A DNA stretch of 64,000 nucleotides from Clostridium caldaquaticum (GTDB lineage: Bacteria > Bacillota > Clostridia > Clostridiales > Clostridiaceae), in NCBI RefSeq assembly GCF_023806125.1, contig NZ_JAMSKT010000008.1, forward strand, positions 62,001 through 126,000, given 5' to 3'. Each line of letters starts with the position of its first letter. The first letter of the stretch is position 1. The position numbers and the translations under genes are program-made. Positions 25,043 through 32,733 of this stretch are shown here, one piece after another. A model generated the notes under the pieces. That model searched no databases and was not told the DNA's origin. It was given only the letters and a program-made list of their open reading frames with translations.

Positions 25043-26989
25043 ATGCTTAGAAAAAAATTAAAATTATTTATTTCTTGTGTAATCATTACTGCAATGATGA
25101 CTACTACAGCTTGTTCTTCATTTTCTTCAGTAACTTCAAAAAATACTAATGTAGAAGTAACAGCTAGCAGCAAAACCGTTGAGGCAGGCTCTAATTGGGT
25201 TGTAGACAAAACTACTAAACTATCATCTCTCACCATTGGTGAAGGAGCTACTATTACAGCTCCCGAGGGCTATAGTATAACTATGACAGTTGATGGTATT
25301 GGAAAGACAATTAAACCTGGCACGTTTAAAGGGGATGTTGTGCTCTCCGTTACTAAATATAACGAAGTGAAATACGTTAAAGAAAATATGGGAGTAAATC
25401 TAACTCACATTTTCCGTCAGGCTCTGTTTGTAGATAGTACTGGTATTGTAGAAAACAAATCTGTTACAGCGTCAGTTGTAGGTGGAAATGTTACAAACAC
25501 TGATGCAAAGGATATTAAGATTACTTCAGAGGAAGAAAACTTCAACGGTATCTATGTAGCTGGAGGTACTTATACTGTTAACGGTGCAAAAATAAACTTA
25601 ACTGGTAATGGTGGTAACGACTTTGCTGGATTTGGTGCTGCTGTTATGGCTACTGGCAAAGACACCACAGTTGTTGTAGATGATGCCGATATCCAAACTC
25701 ATGGAGCCATCCGTCCGGCTGTTATTGCCGCTGACGGCAGCAACTTAATCGTCAAGAACTCAAAAATCAATACTGAGAATGGTACGCTTCCTGCAGACTA
25801 TAAACCTAACGTACAACTAGGCATGATGAAATCAGTACCCTGGATGCTTGGGCTTTCGGGAAATTGCCGCGCTACTAACGTATTAGGTGATAACACCACT
25901 GCTACTTATATCAATTCTTCCATATCATCTGAAGGTTGGGGAGTTCTATCAACTGATGACTGTAATAACATAAAACTCACTGCTATTAATAGTAATGTTG
26001 CCATCACCGGTGAAAGCGGATACGGAGCTTATGCCATCGGTAATGCTGAAGATTCCTTCTATGGTTCTAAAATTACTGTTCCTGACTATGCCCTTATAAT
26101 AACAGGTGGTAGTGGTATTTTCGGTGCAAGTACACGTACAAATTTAGACAAACTCAATACTAGCCTAAAGCTAGGTCTTACTTCAAAAGATTTGGATGCC
26201 ATTGAAGAGAAACAAACTACTGTAAAGTCCAGCCGTTTCGGAGTTATGTGGCATGGTGATGGCTCTGTAAGTGTTAAAGATGGCACTACCTTTGACACAG
26301 GAAAGACAACCTTCTTAGTAAAAGGTGCTTCTGCTCACATTGACGTAGACGGTTCTAAGGGTGCACAGTTAAAATCCGGCAATGGAGTCCTCCTCCAATT
26401 AATGGATAACGACGATCCAGGTCCAGTTATGACTGATGGACTACTTTTAAACACAGGTGTTTACAAAGAACCAACAGAACCAGCTGTAAAAGATAAAACC
26501 CATAATACTGCTGCTATTGATAAAGCAAGGGATACAATTGCAAATTTCTCTAATATAGAACTAAAAGGCGACTTATATAATTCCACCCGTGGCGACCTTG
26601 TAAAAGATATGTCAGGCAAGGAAAGCAGAAAATGTAAAAATCTTTCTATTAATTTCGATAATGCTAAAATAACTGGTACCATTTCTGCAAGTACTGCCAA
26701 ACATGAAATAAGTAGTATTGGAGCTGAGGACTATAAAAAACTAGGTGAAGTTACCAATACAGCTAATGCTGCGGTAAACAACGGAGTGGTAGTATCCTTG
26801 ACTAATGGTTCCACTTGGATCGTTAACGGAAATTCTTATTTAACTGGCTTAACCATTGCTGATAGCTCAAAGATTACTGCTCCTGAGGGTTATAAAGTGA
26901 CTATGACAGTTAACGGTGTAGAAAAAAATATCACAGCAGGCACATACACTGGTAATATACTGCTTAAAGTTACTCCAATTGCTAATTAA
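25043..26989 (+). CDS. Beta-helix surface lipoprotein, function unknown
   Basis: 648 aa. The signal peptide ends at Cys24 (MMTTTAC), a plausible though imperfect lipobox. The central part (about 115-585) is rich in short Gly/Asn/Thr/Val strands (VNGAKINLTGNGGN, VVVDDADIQTHGAIR, LTAINSNVAITGESG) in the manner of a right-handed parallel beta-helix. Two 55-residue segments, at about 50-104 and 590-644, are clear duplicates sharing ITAPEGY and TMTV and ending VT, so the helix is capped by the same module at both ends. No catalytic residues are recognised. It is a single gene with its own promoter and terminator, probably surface-anchored; binding or glycan-related roles are guesses. Confidence 0.75.
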   Translation: MLRKKLKLFISCVIITAMMTTTACSSFSSVTSKNTNVEVTASSKTVEAGSNWVVDKTTKLSSLTIGEGATITAPEGYSITMTVDGIGKTIKPGTFKGDVVLSVTKYNEVKYVKENMGVNLTHIFRQALFVDSTGIVENKSVTASVVGGNVTNTDAKDIKITSEEENFNGIYVAGGTYTVNGAKINLTGNGGNDFAGFGAAVMATGKDTTVVVDDADIQTHGAIRPAVIAADGSNLIVKNSKINTENGTLPADYKPNVQLGMMKSVPWMLGLSGNCRATNVLGDNTTATYINSSISSEGWGVLSTDDCNNIKLTAINSNVAITGESGYGAYAIGNAEDSFYGSKITVPDYALIITGGSGIFGASTRTNLDKLNTSLKLGLTSKDLDAIEEKQTTVKSSRFGVMWHGDGSVSVKDGTTFDTGKTTFLVKGASAHIDVDGSKGAQLKSGNGVLLQLMDNDDPGPVMTDGLLLNTGVYKEPTEPAVKDKTHNTAAIDKARDTIANFSNIELKGDLYNSTRGDLVKDMSGKESRKCKNLSINFDNAKITGTISASTAKHEISSIGAEDYKKLGEVTNTANAAVNNGVVVSLTNGSTWIVNGNSYLTGLTIADSSKITAPEGYKVTMTVNGVEKNITAGTYTGNILLKVTPIAN

Positions 26990-27004
26990 GTAAGATACTA
27001 TCAT

Positions 27005-27035
27005 CAGGCTGCCTTATAATAAGGTAGCCTGTTTT
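27005..27035 (+). terminator. Terminator of the lipoprotein gene
   Basis: CAGGCT-CCTTAT and ATAAGG-AGCCTG form a 13-bp stem with one internal mismatch, followed by TTTTA. Confidence 0.8.
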
Positions 27036-27066
27036 ACATGTGCACCCTACATAGTGTTAATATAAT

Positions 27067-27109
27067 ACAAAAAAGCTAGGACTATATTAAATAACTAATC
27101 CTAACTTTT
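27067..27109 (-). terminator. Terminator of the sigma/anti-sigma operon
   Basis: AAAAGcTAGGA (27071-27081) pairs with TCCTAaCTTTT (27099-27109); the minus strand continues into six T. It lies just after the anti-sigma gene. Confidence 0.6.
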
Positions 27110-27119
27110 AATACTAATA

Positions 27120-28190
27120 CTATTTATACATGGCTTGAGATAGCATTATAGTCCTGTTTTCTCTATGGCTGGTGTTTAAAGCTTCATCATCAAACACCAA
27201 AACTTCCACATCAATTTGTAAGTCATTTGAAGACAGTCTCTTTACTGAAAGTATTTTTGTTATTTCTGAGTTTGGGTTAAGATTTATAGTGTTGTTAGGA
27301 TCTGCTTCGTAAACACCGGCATCAACTATATTTAAAACATATAGCAATCCTCCTTGATTTACAGCTTTATATCCGTATCCTATTATAACTAAAAGATGCT
27401 CATCATCTATCCATTCAATTGCCTTTGGGCTAAACTGTTTTCCATCATTATCAACCAAATTAAAAGACCACTGTTTCCCTGTATTTACTTCTTTTAAAAT
27501 TATATTTGCAATTCCTTCTTCAATAGCCTCTGGTCCTTTTCCTTCTAAAGCAGCACTGTATTTCTTACTTGTGCTGTTTTTCCACAAAGTGTTCAACTTT
27601 GGTTTATAGCTCTTTTCTAAAGCTTTCTTTTCAAACCTTGGCATATAAGCATCTTTTACCTCTGATTTAATCTCAGCACTTTTTAATGAGTTAGTACTAT
27701 TATCTTCTGCAGCTTTGCTTTGGGCAATTTGATTTTTCTGTTCTTTTTCACCGCTTACACTGTAATTCTCTAATAAAGCACCCTCAGAGCTTTTGTTAGC
27801 AATTTCCATACCTATGCCTTTATTAATAAGTGAGATAAAACCATTTTTTATAATATATGGAGTAACAATTACTGCAAAAATGATAAAAACAGCAGCATAT
27901 AAATAAGTTTTACTAAATCTTTTTATATTATATAAAAACTTTTTTACAGGATTTTTTCCATATTTATTTTTATTTATATTTTTCATAATGTCTGTTCTCA
28001 GGCTTCTAAAAGACTGTGCATCAAAAGCTAAGGAAGATTTAAAAGCTTCATCTATAAAAACTTCTTCATCATATAATGTCTTGCAGGCTTCACAATTTTT
28101 CACATGTTCCAGCATAGCATCTTTTAAATCGTAGGATATATTATCTTCAAGTAAATCTGTAAGTCTTTTTCTAAATATTTTGCAATCCAT
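27120..28190 (-). CDS. Transmembrane anti-sigma factor with zinc finger and DUF4652-like sensor
   Basis: 356 aa. The N-terminal zinc-binding anti-sigma domain shows the HxxxCxxC signature (H29, C33, C36 in EHVKNCEAC). One membrane helix lies at about 95-115 (YLYAAVFIIFAVIVTPYI). The outside part has a Ser/Lys-rich linker and a C-terminal domain (about 200-356; KEVNTGKQWSFNLVDN, EWIDDEHLLVIIGYGYK) resembling DUF4652. It should hold the co-encoded ECF sigma factor at the membrane and release it on an envelope signal. The ATG overlaps the sigma gene stop by one base (TAATG), showing translational coupling. Confidence 0.85.
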   Translation of the reverse strand: MDCKIFRKRLTDLLEDNISYDLKDAMLEHVKNCEACKTLYDEEVFIDEAFKSSLAFDAQSFRSLRTDIMKNINKNKYGKNPVKKFLYNIKRFSKTYLYAAVFIIFAVIVTPYIIKNGFISLINKGIGMEIANKSSEGALLENYSVSGEKEQKNQIAQSKAAEDNSTNSLKSAEIKSEVKDAYMPRFEKKALEKSYKPKLNTLWKNSTSKKYSAALEGKGPEAIEEGIANIILKEVNTGKQWSFNLVDNDGKQFSPKAIEWIDDEHLLVIIGYGYKAVNQGGLLYVLNIVDAGVYEADPNNTINLNPNSEITKILSVKRLSSNDLQIDVEVLVFDDEALNTSHRENRTIMLSQAMYK

Positions 28191-28744
28191 TACTTACACC
28201 TCTCTTCCTTGTTTACTCTAAATTCCTTAAACTTGTCTCTTGCTTTGTAGTATCTTCTTTTTACAGCTGACTCTGTCATTTTCATTATTTCCGCCATATC
28301 TCTAAAGGTTATATTTTCGTTTGAATATCTTAGTATGATTATTTGTTTATCCACATCATTTAATGTATTTAAAAAGTTTTCCACAAGCTTTTTTGTTTCT
28401 TTAAACTCTACACTTTGCTCAGGTGATATTAGAGAAGAGGCTATATCTCTAGTTTCCTCCACATTAGCTTCATAAACTCTTTTATATTTTCTTATGTAAT
28501 CAATACATTTATTTCTGGCTATCTGAAAAATCCAATTTGAAAACTTATAATTTTTATCAAATGTATAAAGCTTGTTATACACAGTTATAAAAACTTCTTG
28601 GGTTATGTCTTCTGCAGCTTCTCTATCTTTTAGAATATTATATACAAACCTAAGTATAGTAAGTTCATATTTATTGACTAATATATTAAAGCTGTCTATA
28701 TTGCCCTTTAATACCTCCTGCACCAGCTTCAAATCCTCATCCAA
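28190..28744 (-). CDS. ECF-type RNA polymerase sigma factor
   Basis: 184 aa. Region 2 is at about 10-80 (YELTILRFVYNILKDREAAEDITQEVFITVYNKL ... NWIFQIARNKCIDYIRK). Region 4 is at about 115-175 (LNDVDKQIIILRYSNENITFRDMAEIMKMTESAVKRRYYKARDKFK). This is a standard SigW/RpoE-like group IV sigma. It is regulated by the anti-sigma encoded next. AAAGGTGGTG precedes the ATG. The regulon cannot be deduced here. Confidence 0.93.
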   Translation of the reverse strand: MDEDLKLVQEVLKGNIDSFNILVNKYELTILRFVYNILKDREAAEDITQEVFITVYNKLYTFDKNYKFSNWIFQIARNKCIDYIRKYKRVYEANVEETRDIASSLISPEQSVEFKETKKLVENFLNTLNDVDKQIIILRYSNENITFRDMAEIMKMTESAVKRRYYKARDKFKEFRVNKEERCK

Positions 28745-28817
28745 TTTTTACACCACCTTTATATATCTCAAAAATATATTTTCTATAACTATATACGTAT
28801 ACTGCAAAACATAGTCA

Positions 28818-28882
28818 CAAAAAATAAAAATTCTCCCTTCATAGAGTCAGTTTTTTATTTAAACTGTCTGCTACAAGGGGAG
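28818..28882 (-). terminator. Terminator of the GT2 transcript
   Basis: On the minus strand CTCCC-CTTGTAG pairs with CTATGAAGGGAG around an inner CAGTTT/AAACTG stem, then AATTTTTATTTTTT follows. It lies about 50 bp after the glycosyltransferase gene. Confidence 0.65.
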
Positions 28883-28930
28883 TATATAACAAAAAACTAT
28901 TTCTTAAAATATAACTTCAATACTATTTCT

Positions 28931-29947
28931 TTAATTAAATCCCACAAATCTCTGTGATATTTTGTATACCCCTATAGAAATACTACGTCCAATTCGCCCT
29001 GGCAGGTTAACTATATTTCCTAAAAAGCCGTATCTTAAATTATTGTAAAGTTCTATATCCTTATCCTTAATATACTTCCATAATTCTTTTTTCTTTTTTA
29101 AGTTTTCTTCTGTTGCTGAACGTATAAGCAGAATATTAGATACTGCAGTAACAATCTCCAAATGATTAAGCATATATTTGCGCAATTTTTCATTTTCAAT
29201 GTTATTAATATTCACCTGCTCAATCATAAGCTTATTTACTCTTATCTGCTGATCAATCCTTTTAATCATAACACTTTCATTAACGGATTGATCTGCTCTG
29301 CCAATAAAGTATCTGTAAAAATCTACGTTAATATAAAACATTCTCCTTACATGTTCAAGAGGTACATATACAAATAAATTGTCAACATAGAAGGTATGCT
29401 TTGGAAGTTCCAGTCTGCAATCTATTAAAAGTTGTGTTCTGTATATAATAGAATGCATCAATATATACTGTCCTTTACGAAAGTTCTTAATTTCATCCCA
29501 GGTGAAAATCCTGCCTTGTGGGAGTACATCTTCATATTTCATAATTTTTCTATACTTTGAACCTTCTTTTTCATACACAAAATTGCTTACTATCATATCA
29601 ACTGATTTTGCTTCTGCCTGAAAATCCTTTAAACATTTTAATATTTTCAGATATGCTCTCACATCTACCCAATCGTCGCTGTCTACAACTTTGAAGTATA
29701 AACCTAATGCATTTCGAATTCCCGCATTTACAGCTTCCCCATGTCCGCCGTTTACTTGATGAATGGCCCTTACAATGGTTGGATATTTTCTTACATATTC
29801 ATCTGCAATTTCTGCTGTTTTATCACTTGAACCATCATTTACTATAAGAAGCTCTACATCTTCACCACCGGGCAAAAGAGATTCTATGCAATATTTCATA
29901 TACTCTTGTGAATTATAGCAAGGTATTACTATTGAAAGTAATTTCAT
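28931..29947 (-). CDS. Family 2 glycosyltransferase
   Basis: 338 aa with a GT-A fold. It begins LSIVIPCYNSQEY and has LLIVNDGSSDKT and the metal-binding DSDD in KVVDSDDWVDV; the acceptor region from about 120 onwards is diverged. No membrane segment is obvious, though the C-terminal tail is hydrophobic and basic. The ATG at 29947 is preferred over 29959, which abuts its own AAGGGG. It is 48 bp downstream of a GH3 gene and appears to be the last gene of that transcript. Together with a GtrA-like protein, it suggests glucosyl transfer to a lipid or wall polymer. Confidence 0.87.
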   Translation of the reverse strand: MKLLSIVIPCYNSQEYMKYCIESLLPGGEDVELLIVNDGSSDKTAEIADEYVRKYPTIVRAIHQVNGGHGEAVNAGIRNALGLYFKVVDSDDWVDVRAYLKILKCLKDFQAEAKSVDMIVSNFVYEKEGSKYRKIMKYEDVLPQGRIFTWDEIKNFRKGQYILMHSIIYRTQLLIDCRLELPKHTFYVDNLFVYVPLEHVRRMFYINVDFYRYFIGRADQSVNESVMIKRIDQQIRVNKLMIEQVNINNIENEKLRKYMLNHLEIVTAVSNILLIRSATEENLKKKKELWKYIKDKDIELYNNLRYGFLGNIVNLPGRIGRSISIGVYKISQRFVGFN

Positions 29948-29995
29948 TGTGAACCTCATCCCCTTTTATTTATTATTACTGAACTTACTTGTTAT

Positions 29996-32416
29996 TTATC
30001 TTCTTTTTCTTTCATTCTTTTTCTTCTTATGCCTTTCCTTTAAAAAATACCGCAACCCTTTAAAGAAATGTCCATTCACTATCATTAATATGCCGTCCAG
30101 CATAGGCATATTCACAGCTCCCCCTGTCATTCTGGCTATTCCTCTAAAAGGCATATGATATATAGACATCATTATAATATTTGCAGCAGCTCTCTTCCCT
30201 ATTTTTCTTAAAAGCCAGTATGCAAATACAATAAGATGGAATGAAAGTCTTGCAAATACTCCCTTTGCATACTGACACTGTGCAATAGTATCATTATATG
30301 ATAAAGGTTTTCTTCTATCCCATGTAGAAACTGGTACTTTATGTCCAATAAGATTCTCGAATTCTTCTGTGCTTACATTGTTTACTTTTCCTGAATAATA
30401 GGACGGAAGCTTATCCTTATCATATGGAAGAGGTGCTCCAGTACCTTCAATAAAAATAGTATGAACAAGTCTAATATCAGCACTTGATGCTCCAATCATA
30501 ATTTCGTACTCTGCGCCTTCTATTTCCCATCTGTTTGTCTTTACATTAAAATAACGGAAAGTCTTATCATCAAAAGGTATTGTTACTGTCTTTGTCTGGC
30601 CGGCATTTAAAAATACCTTCACAAAGCCTTTTAATTCCTTCCTAGGCCTGAAAATGGCGTCAGACTTACAGCCAACATACAGCTGAGCAATCTCCATTCC
30701 AGCAACTTTTCCCGAATTTGTAATCTTAAAGCTAACTTCCTCTTTACTCACTTGTATATCGGAATAATGAAAGGTTGTATAGCTTAAGCCATAACCAAAA
30801 GGAAACAGTACTTCCACATTAGCTGTATCAAAATAACGATATCCAATATATATCCCTTCTCTATACTCTACGCTTACTTCCTTCCCTGGAAAGTTATAGT
30901 AAGAAGGTGTATCTTCATAACGAAGAGGATAAGTTTCTGTAAGCTTTCCTGATGGATTAACATCACCAGATAAAACTCTGAGAATAGCCCTTGCTCCAGC
31001 TTGTCCGCCCAAATATCCGTGCACCAGGCCTTTTACCTTGTTAATCCATGGCATTTCTACTGCACAGCCGCAGGAAAGAATGGCTACAATATTAGAGTTA
31101 ACCTTATATAAAGCATTTAATAAATCAATCTGATTTTGAGGAATTTTCATACTTTGTCTATCTAGTCCCTGAGCTTCAGTAACTTCATCCAACCCGATAT
31201 ATAAAAGTACAACATCTGCTTGCTTTGCAAGTTCACAGGCTTTCTCTATTTTTTTTACGTTTTTCTTTCCATAACGCTCAAACCCCTGTTCAAAACCAAT
31301 ACTTACAATTCCTGATTCCTCAAAGCAATTCAATGTATGATCTAATATTGTTGGATTTACTATAGAAGAGCCTGCTCCCTGATATCGTGCTTCCTTTGCA
31401 AAATCTCCAATTACTGCAACCTTTTTACCATACTTAAGCGGCAATATATTATCTTCATTCTTAAGAAGCACTATTGACTCCTCTGCAACTTTCTGTGATA
31501 CTCTGTGATGCTTTTCTACATCAAATTTTTCAGGTGGTTTCCTGTATGCTTCTTCAGTTGTAAAAATAAGATGCAGCAGTCTGTCTACACACTCATCTAA
31601 TACTTCTTCTTTTAGTTTACCGCTTTTAATAGCTTGAATAATTTCATCATCAGTCTCACCAGCAGTTGAAGGCATTTCCAGCTCATTGCCGGCAATAAGT
31701 CCTGCAATACGGTCATTGCTTCCGCCCCAATCAGTGATAACGCAGCCTTTATAATTCCATTCACCTCGAAGAATATCCTGCATTAAATGCATATTCTCAT
31801 TTGCAAAAATACCATTCACTTTATTAGCAGAAGACATTAAAGCCATTACTCTTCCTTCCTTAACTGCTATTTCAAAGGCAGTAAGGTAGATTTCTCTAAG
31901 AGTTCTTTCATCCACAATTGTATCAATAGCCATACGTCTCTCTTCCTGATTATTTGCACAAAAATGCTTAACACAGGCTGAAATACCTTCTGATTGAACA
32001 CCTCTAATAAAACCAGCTGCCATTTTTCCAGCAAGATAAGGATCTTCGCTGAAATACTCAAAGTTTCTTCCGCATAAAGGATTTCTCTTCATATTAACGC
32101 CTGGTCCTAGTAACACATTAACCTTTTGAGCAACTGCTTCTTCACCAAGATACTGTCCTACTCTTTCCGCCAGTTCTACATTCCAGCTGTTAGCTACTGT
32201 AGCAGCTGTAGGAAAACAGGTAGCTGGAATCCCCTCATTAAGACCAATCTGATCAGCAGATACCGACTGTTTTCTAATTCCATGAGGACCGTCAGCAAGA
32301 AACATACTGTTTATCCCTAGGCGTTCTATATCCTTGGTTTGCCAAAAGTTCTTACCAGACATTAAAGATGCTTTTTCTTCTAATGTCATTTTATTTATCA
32401 GTTCTTTATACTTCAT
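29996..32416 (-). CDS. Beta-glucosidase, GH3 (copy 1)
   Basis: 806 aa with no signal peptide. The GH3 TIM barrel (about 1-300) has LADGPHGIRKQ, NMKRNPLCGRNFEYFSEDP, VKHFCANNQE and the nucleophile Asp in VITDWGGSND. The (alpha/beta)6 domain (about 320-530) has EESIVLLKNEDNILPL and GDVNPSGKLTETYP. A Fn3-like domain (about 560-660) precedes a 140-residue C-terminal tail with YHMPFRGIARMTGG and VNGHFFKGL, ending in a Lys/Arg-rich stretch. The tail looks amphipathic and may bind membrane. It removes glucose from beta-glucosides. Close paralogue of 36400-38868. The ATG at 32416 (second of two adjacent) matches the paralogue's start. Confidence 0.93.
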   Translation of the reverse strand: MKYKELINKMTLEEKASLMSGKNFWQTKDIERLGINSMFLADGPHGIRKQSVSADQIGLNEGIPATCFPTAATVANSWNVELAERVGQYLGEEAVAQKVNVLLGPGVNMKRNPLCGRNFEYFSEDPYLAGKMAAGFIRGVQSEGISACVKHFCANNQEERRMAIDTIVDERTLREIYLTAFEIAVKEGRVMALMSSANKVNGIFANENMHLMQDILRGEWNYKGCVITDWGGSNDRIAGLIAGNELEMPSTAGETDDEIIQAIKSGKLKEEVLDECVDRLLHLIFTTEEAYRKPPEKFDVEKHHRVSQKVAEESIVLLKNEDNILPLKYGKKVAVIGDFAKEARYQGAGSSIVNPTILDHTLNCFEESGIVSIGFEQGFERYGKKNVKKIEKACELAKQADVVLLYIGLDEVTEAQGLDRQSMKIPQNQIDLLNALYKVNSNIVAILSCGCAVEMPWINKVKGLVHGYLGGQAGARAILRVLSGDVNPSGKLTETYPLRYEDTPSYYNFPGKEVSVEYREGIYIGYRYFDTANVEVLFPFGYGLSYTTFHYSDIQVSKEEVSFKITNSGKVAGMEIAQLYVGCKSDAIFRPRKELKGFVKVFLNAGQTKTVTIPFDDKTFRYFNVKTNRWEIEGAEYEIMIGASSADIRLVHTIFIEGTGAPLPYDKDKLPSYYSGKVNNVSTEEFENLIGHKVPVSTWDRRKPLSYNDTIAQCQYAKGVFARLSFHLIVFAYWLLRKIGKRAAANIIMMSIYHMPFRGIARMTGGAVNMPMLDGILMIVNGHFFKGLRYFLKERHKKKKNERKRR

Positions 32417-32437
32417 CATCTTTTCCTCTTTTTGTAT

Positions 32438-32470
32438 TTTCGGCGGTACCTGAAGAAAGTACCGCCGAAA
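32438..32470 (-). other. GC-rich hairpin in the leader of GH3 copy 1
   Basis: TTTCGGCGGTAC and GTACCGCCGAAA form a perfect 12-bp stem with a 9-nt loop, 22 bp before the start codon. No T-run follows on either strand, so it is not an ordinary terminator. It could stabilise the mRNA 5' end, bind a protein, or modulate translation. Confidence 0.6.
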
Positions 32471-32658
32471 CACTTGGTGTTTATTATAAACACTATAAAG
32501 TCATATGTTCAGAATAATTATAAATGAAACTAAATCCATCATCAAGTATTAAAACATTAAGAAAATATTAAGTTATCGTTGTAAAAATTATAACACTAAT
32601 TCCTTATAAATTTATCATATTACAACATAAATTTCTATCATCTAAAAATTATTAAGAA

Positions 32659-32673
32659 TAAACTTTTGGTTTA
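32659..32673. promoter_or_regulatory. Palindrome shared by two GH3 upstream regions, site 1
   Basis: TAAACTTTTGGTTTA (arms TAAAC/GTTTA, 5-nt centre), about 243 bp before GH3 copy 1. It differs by one central base from the palindrome about 271 bp before GH3 copy 2, so it is probably the operator of a common regulator. Confidence 0.5.
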
Positions 32674-32686
32674 TTGATATCTTGAC

Positions 32687-32725
32687 TTAAAAAAGAGGAT
32701 GTCTCAATTAAATTTCGAGACATCC
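32687..32725 (-). terminator. Terminator of the permuted GH3 gene
   Basis: GGATGTCTC and GAGACATCC form a 9-bp stem, followed on the minus strand by CTCTTTTTTAAG, 9 bp beyond the stop codon of the membrane GH3 gene. It separates the upstream genes from GH3 copy 1. Confidence 0.85.
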
Positions 32726-32733
32726 TTATGTTT

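Noticed and set aside
32126-32320. Plus-strand open frames within the GH3 genes and other long minus-strand genes
   Set aside because: They lie opposite strongly supported genes, lack ribosome binding sites and have no recognisable domains. The same applies to similar antisense frames elsewhere in the window.
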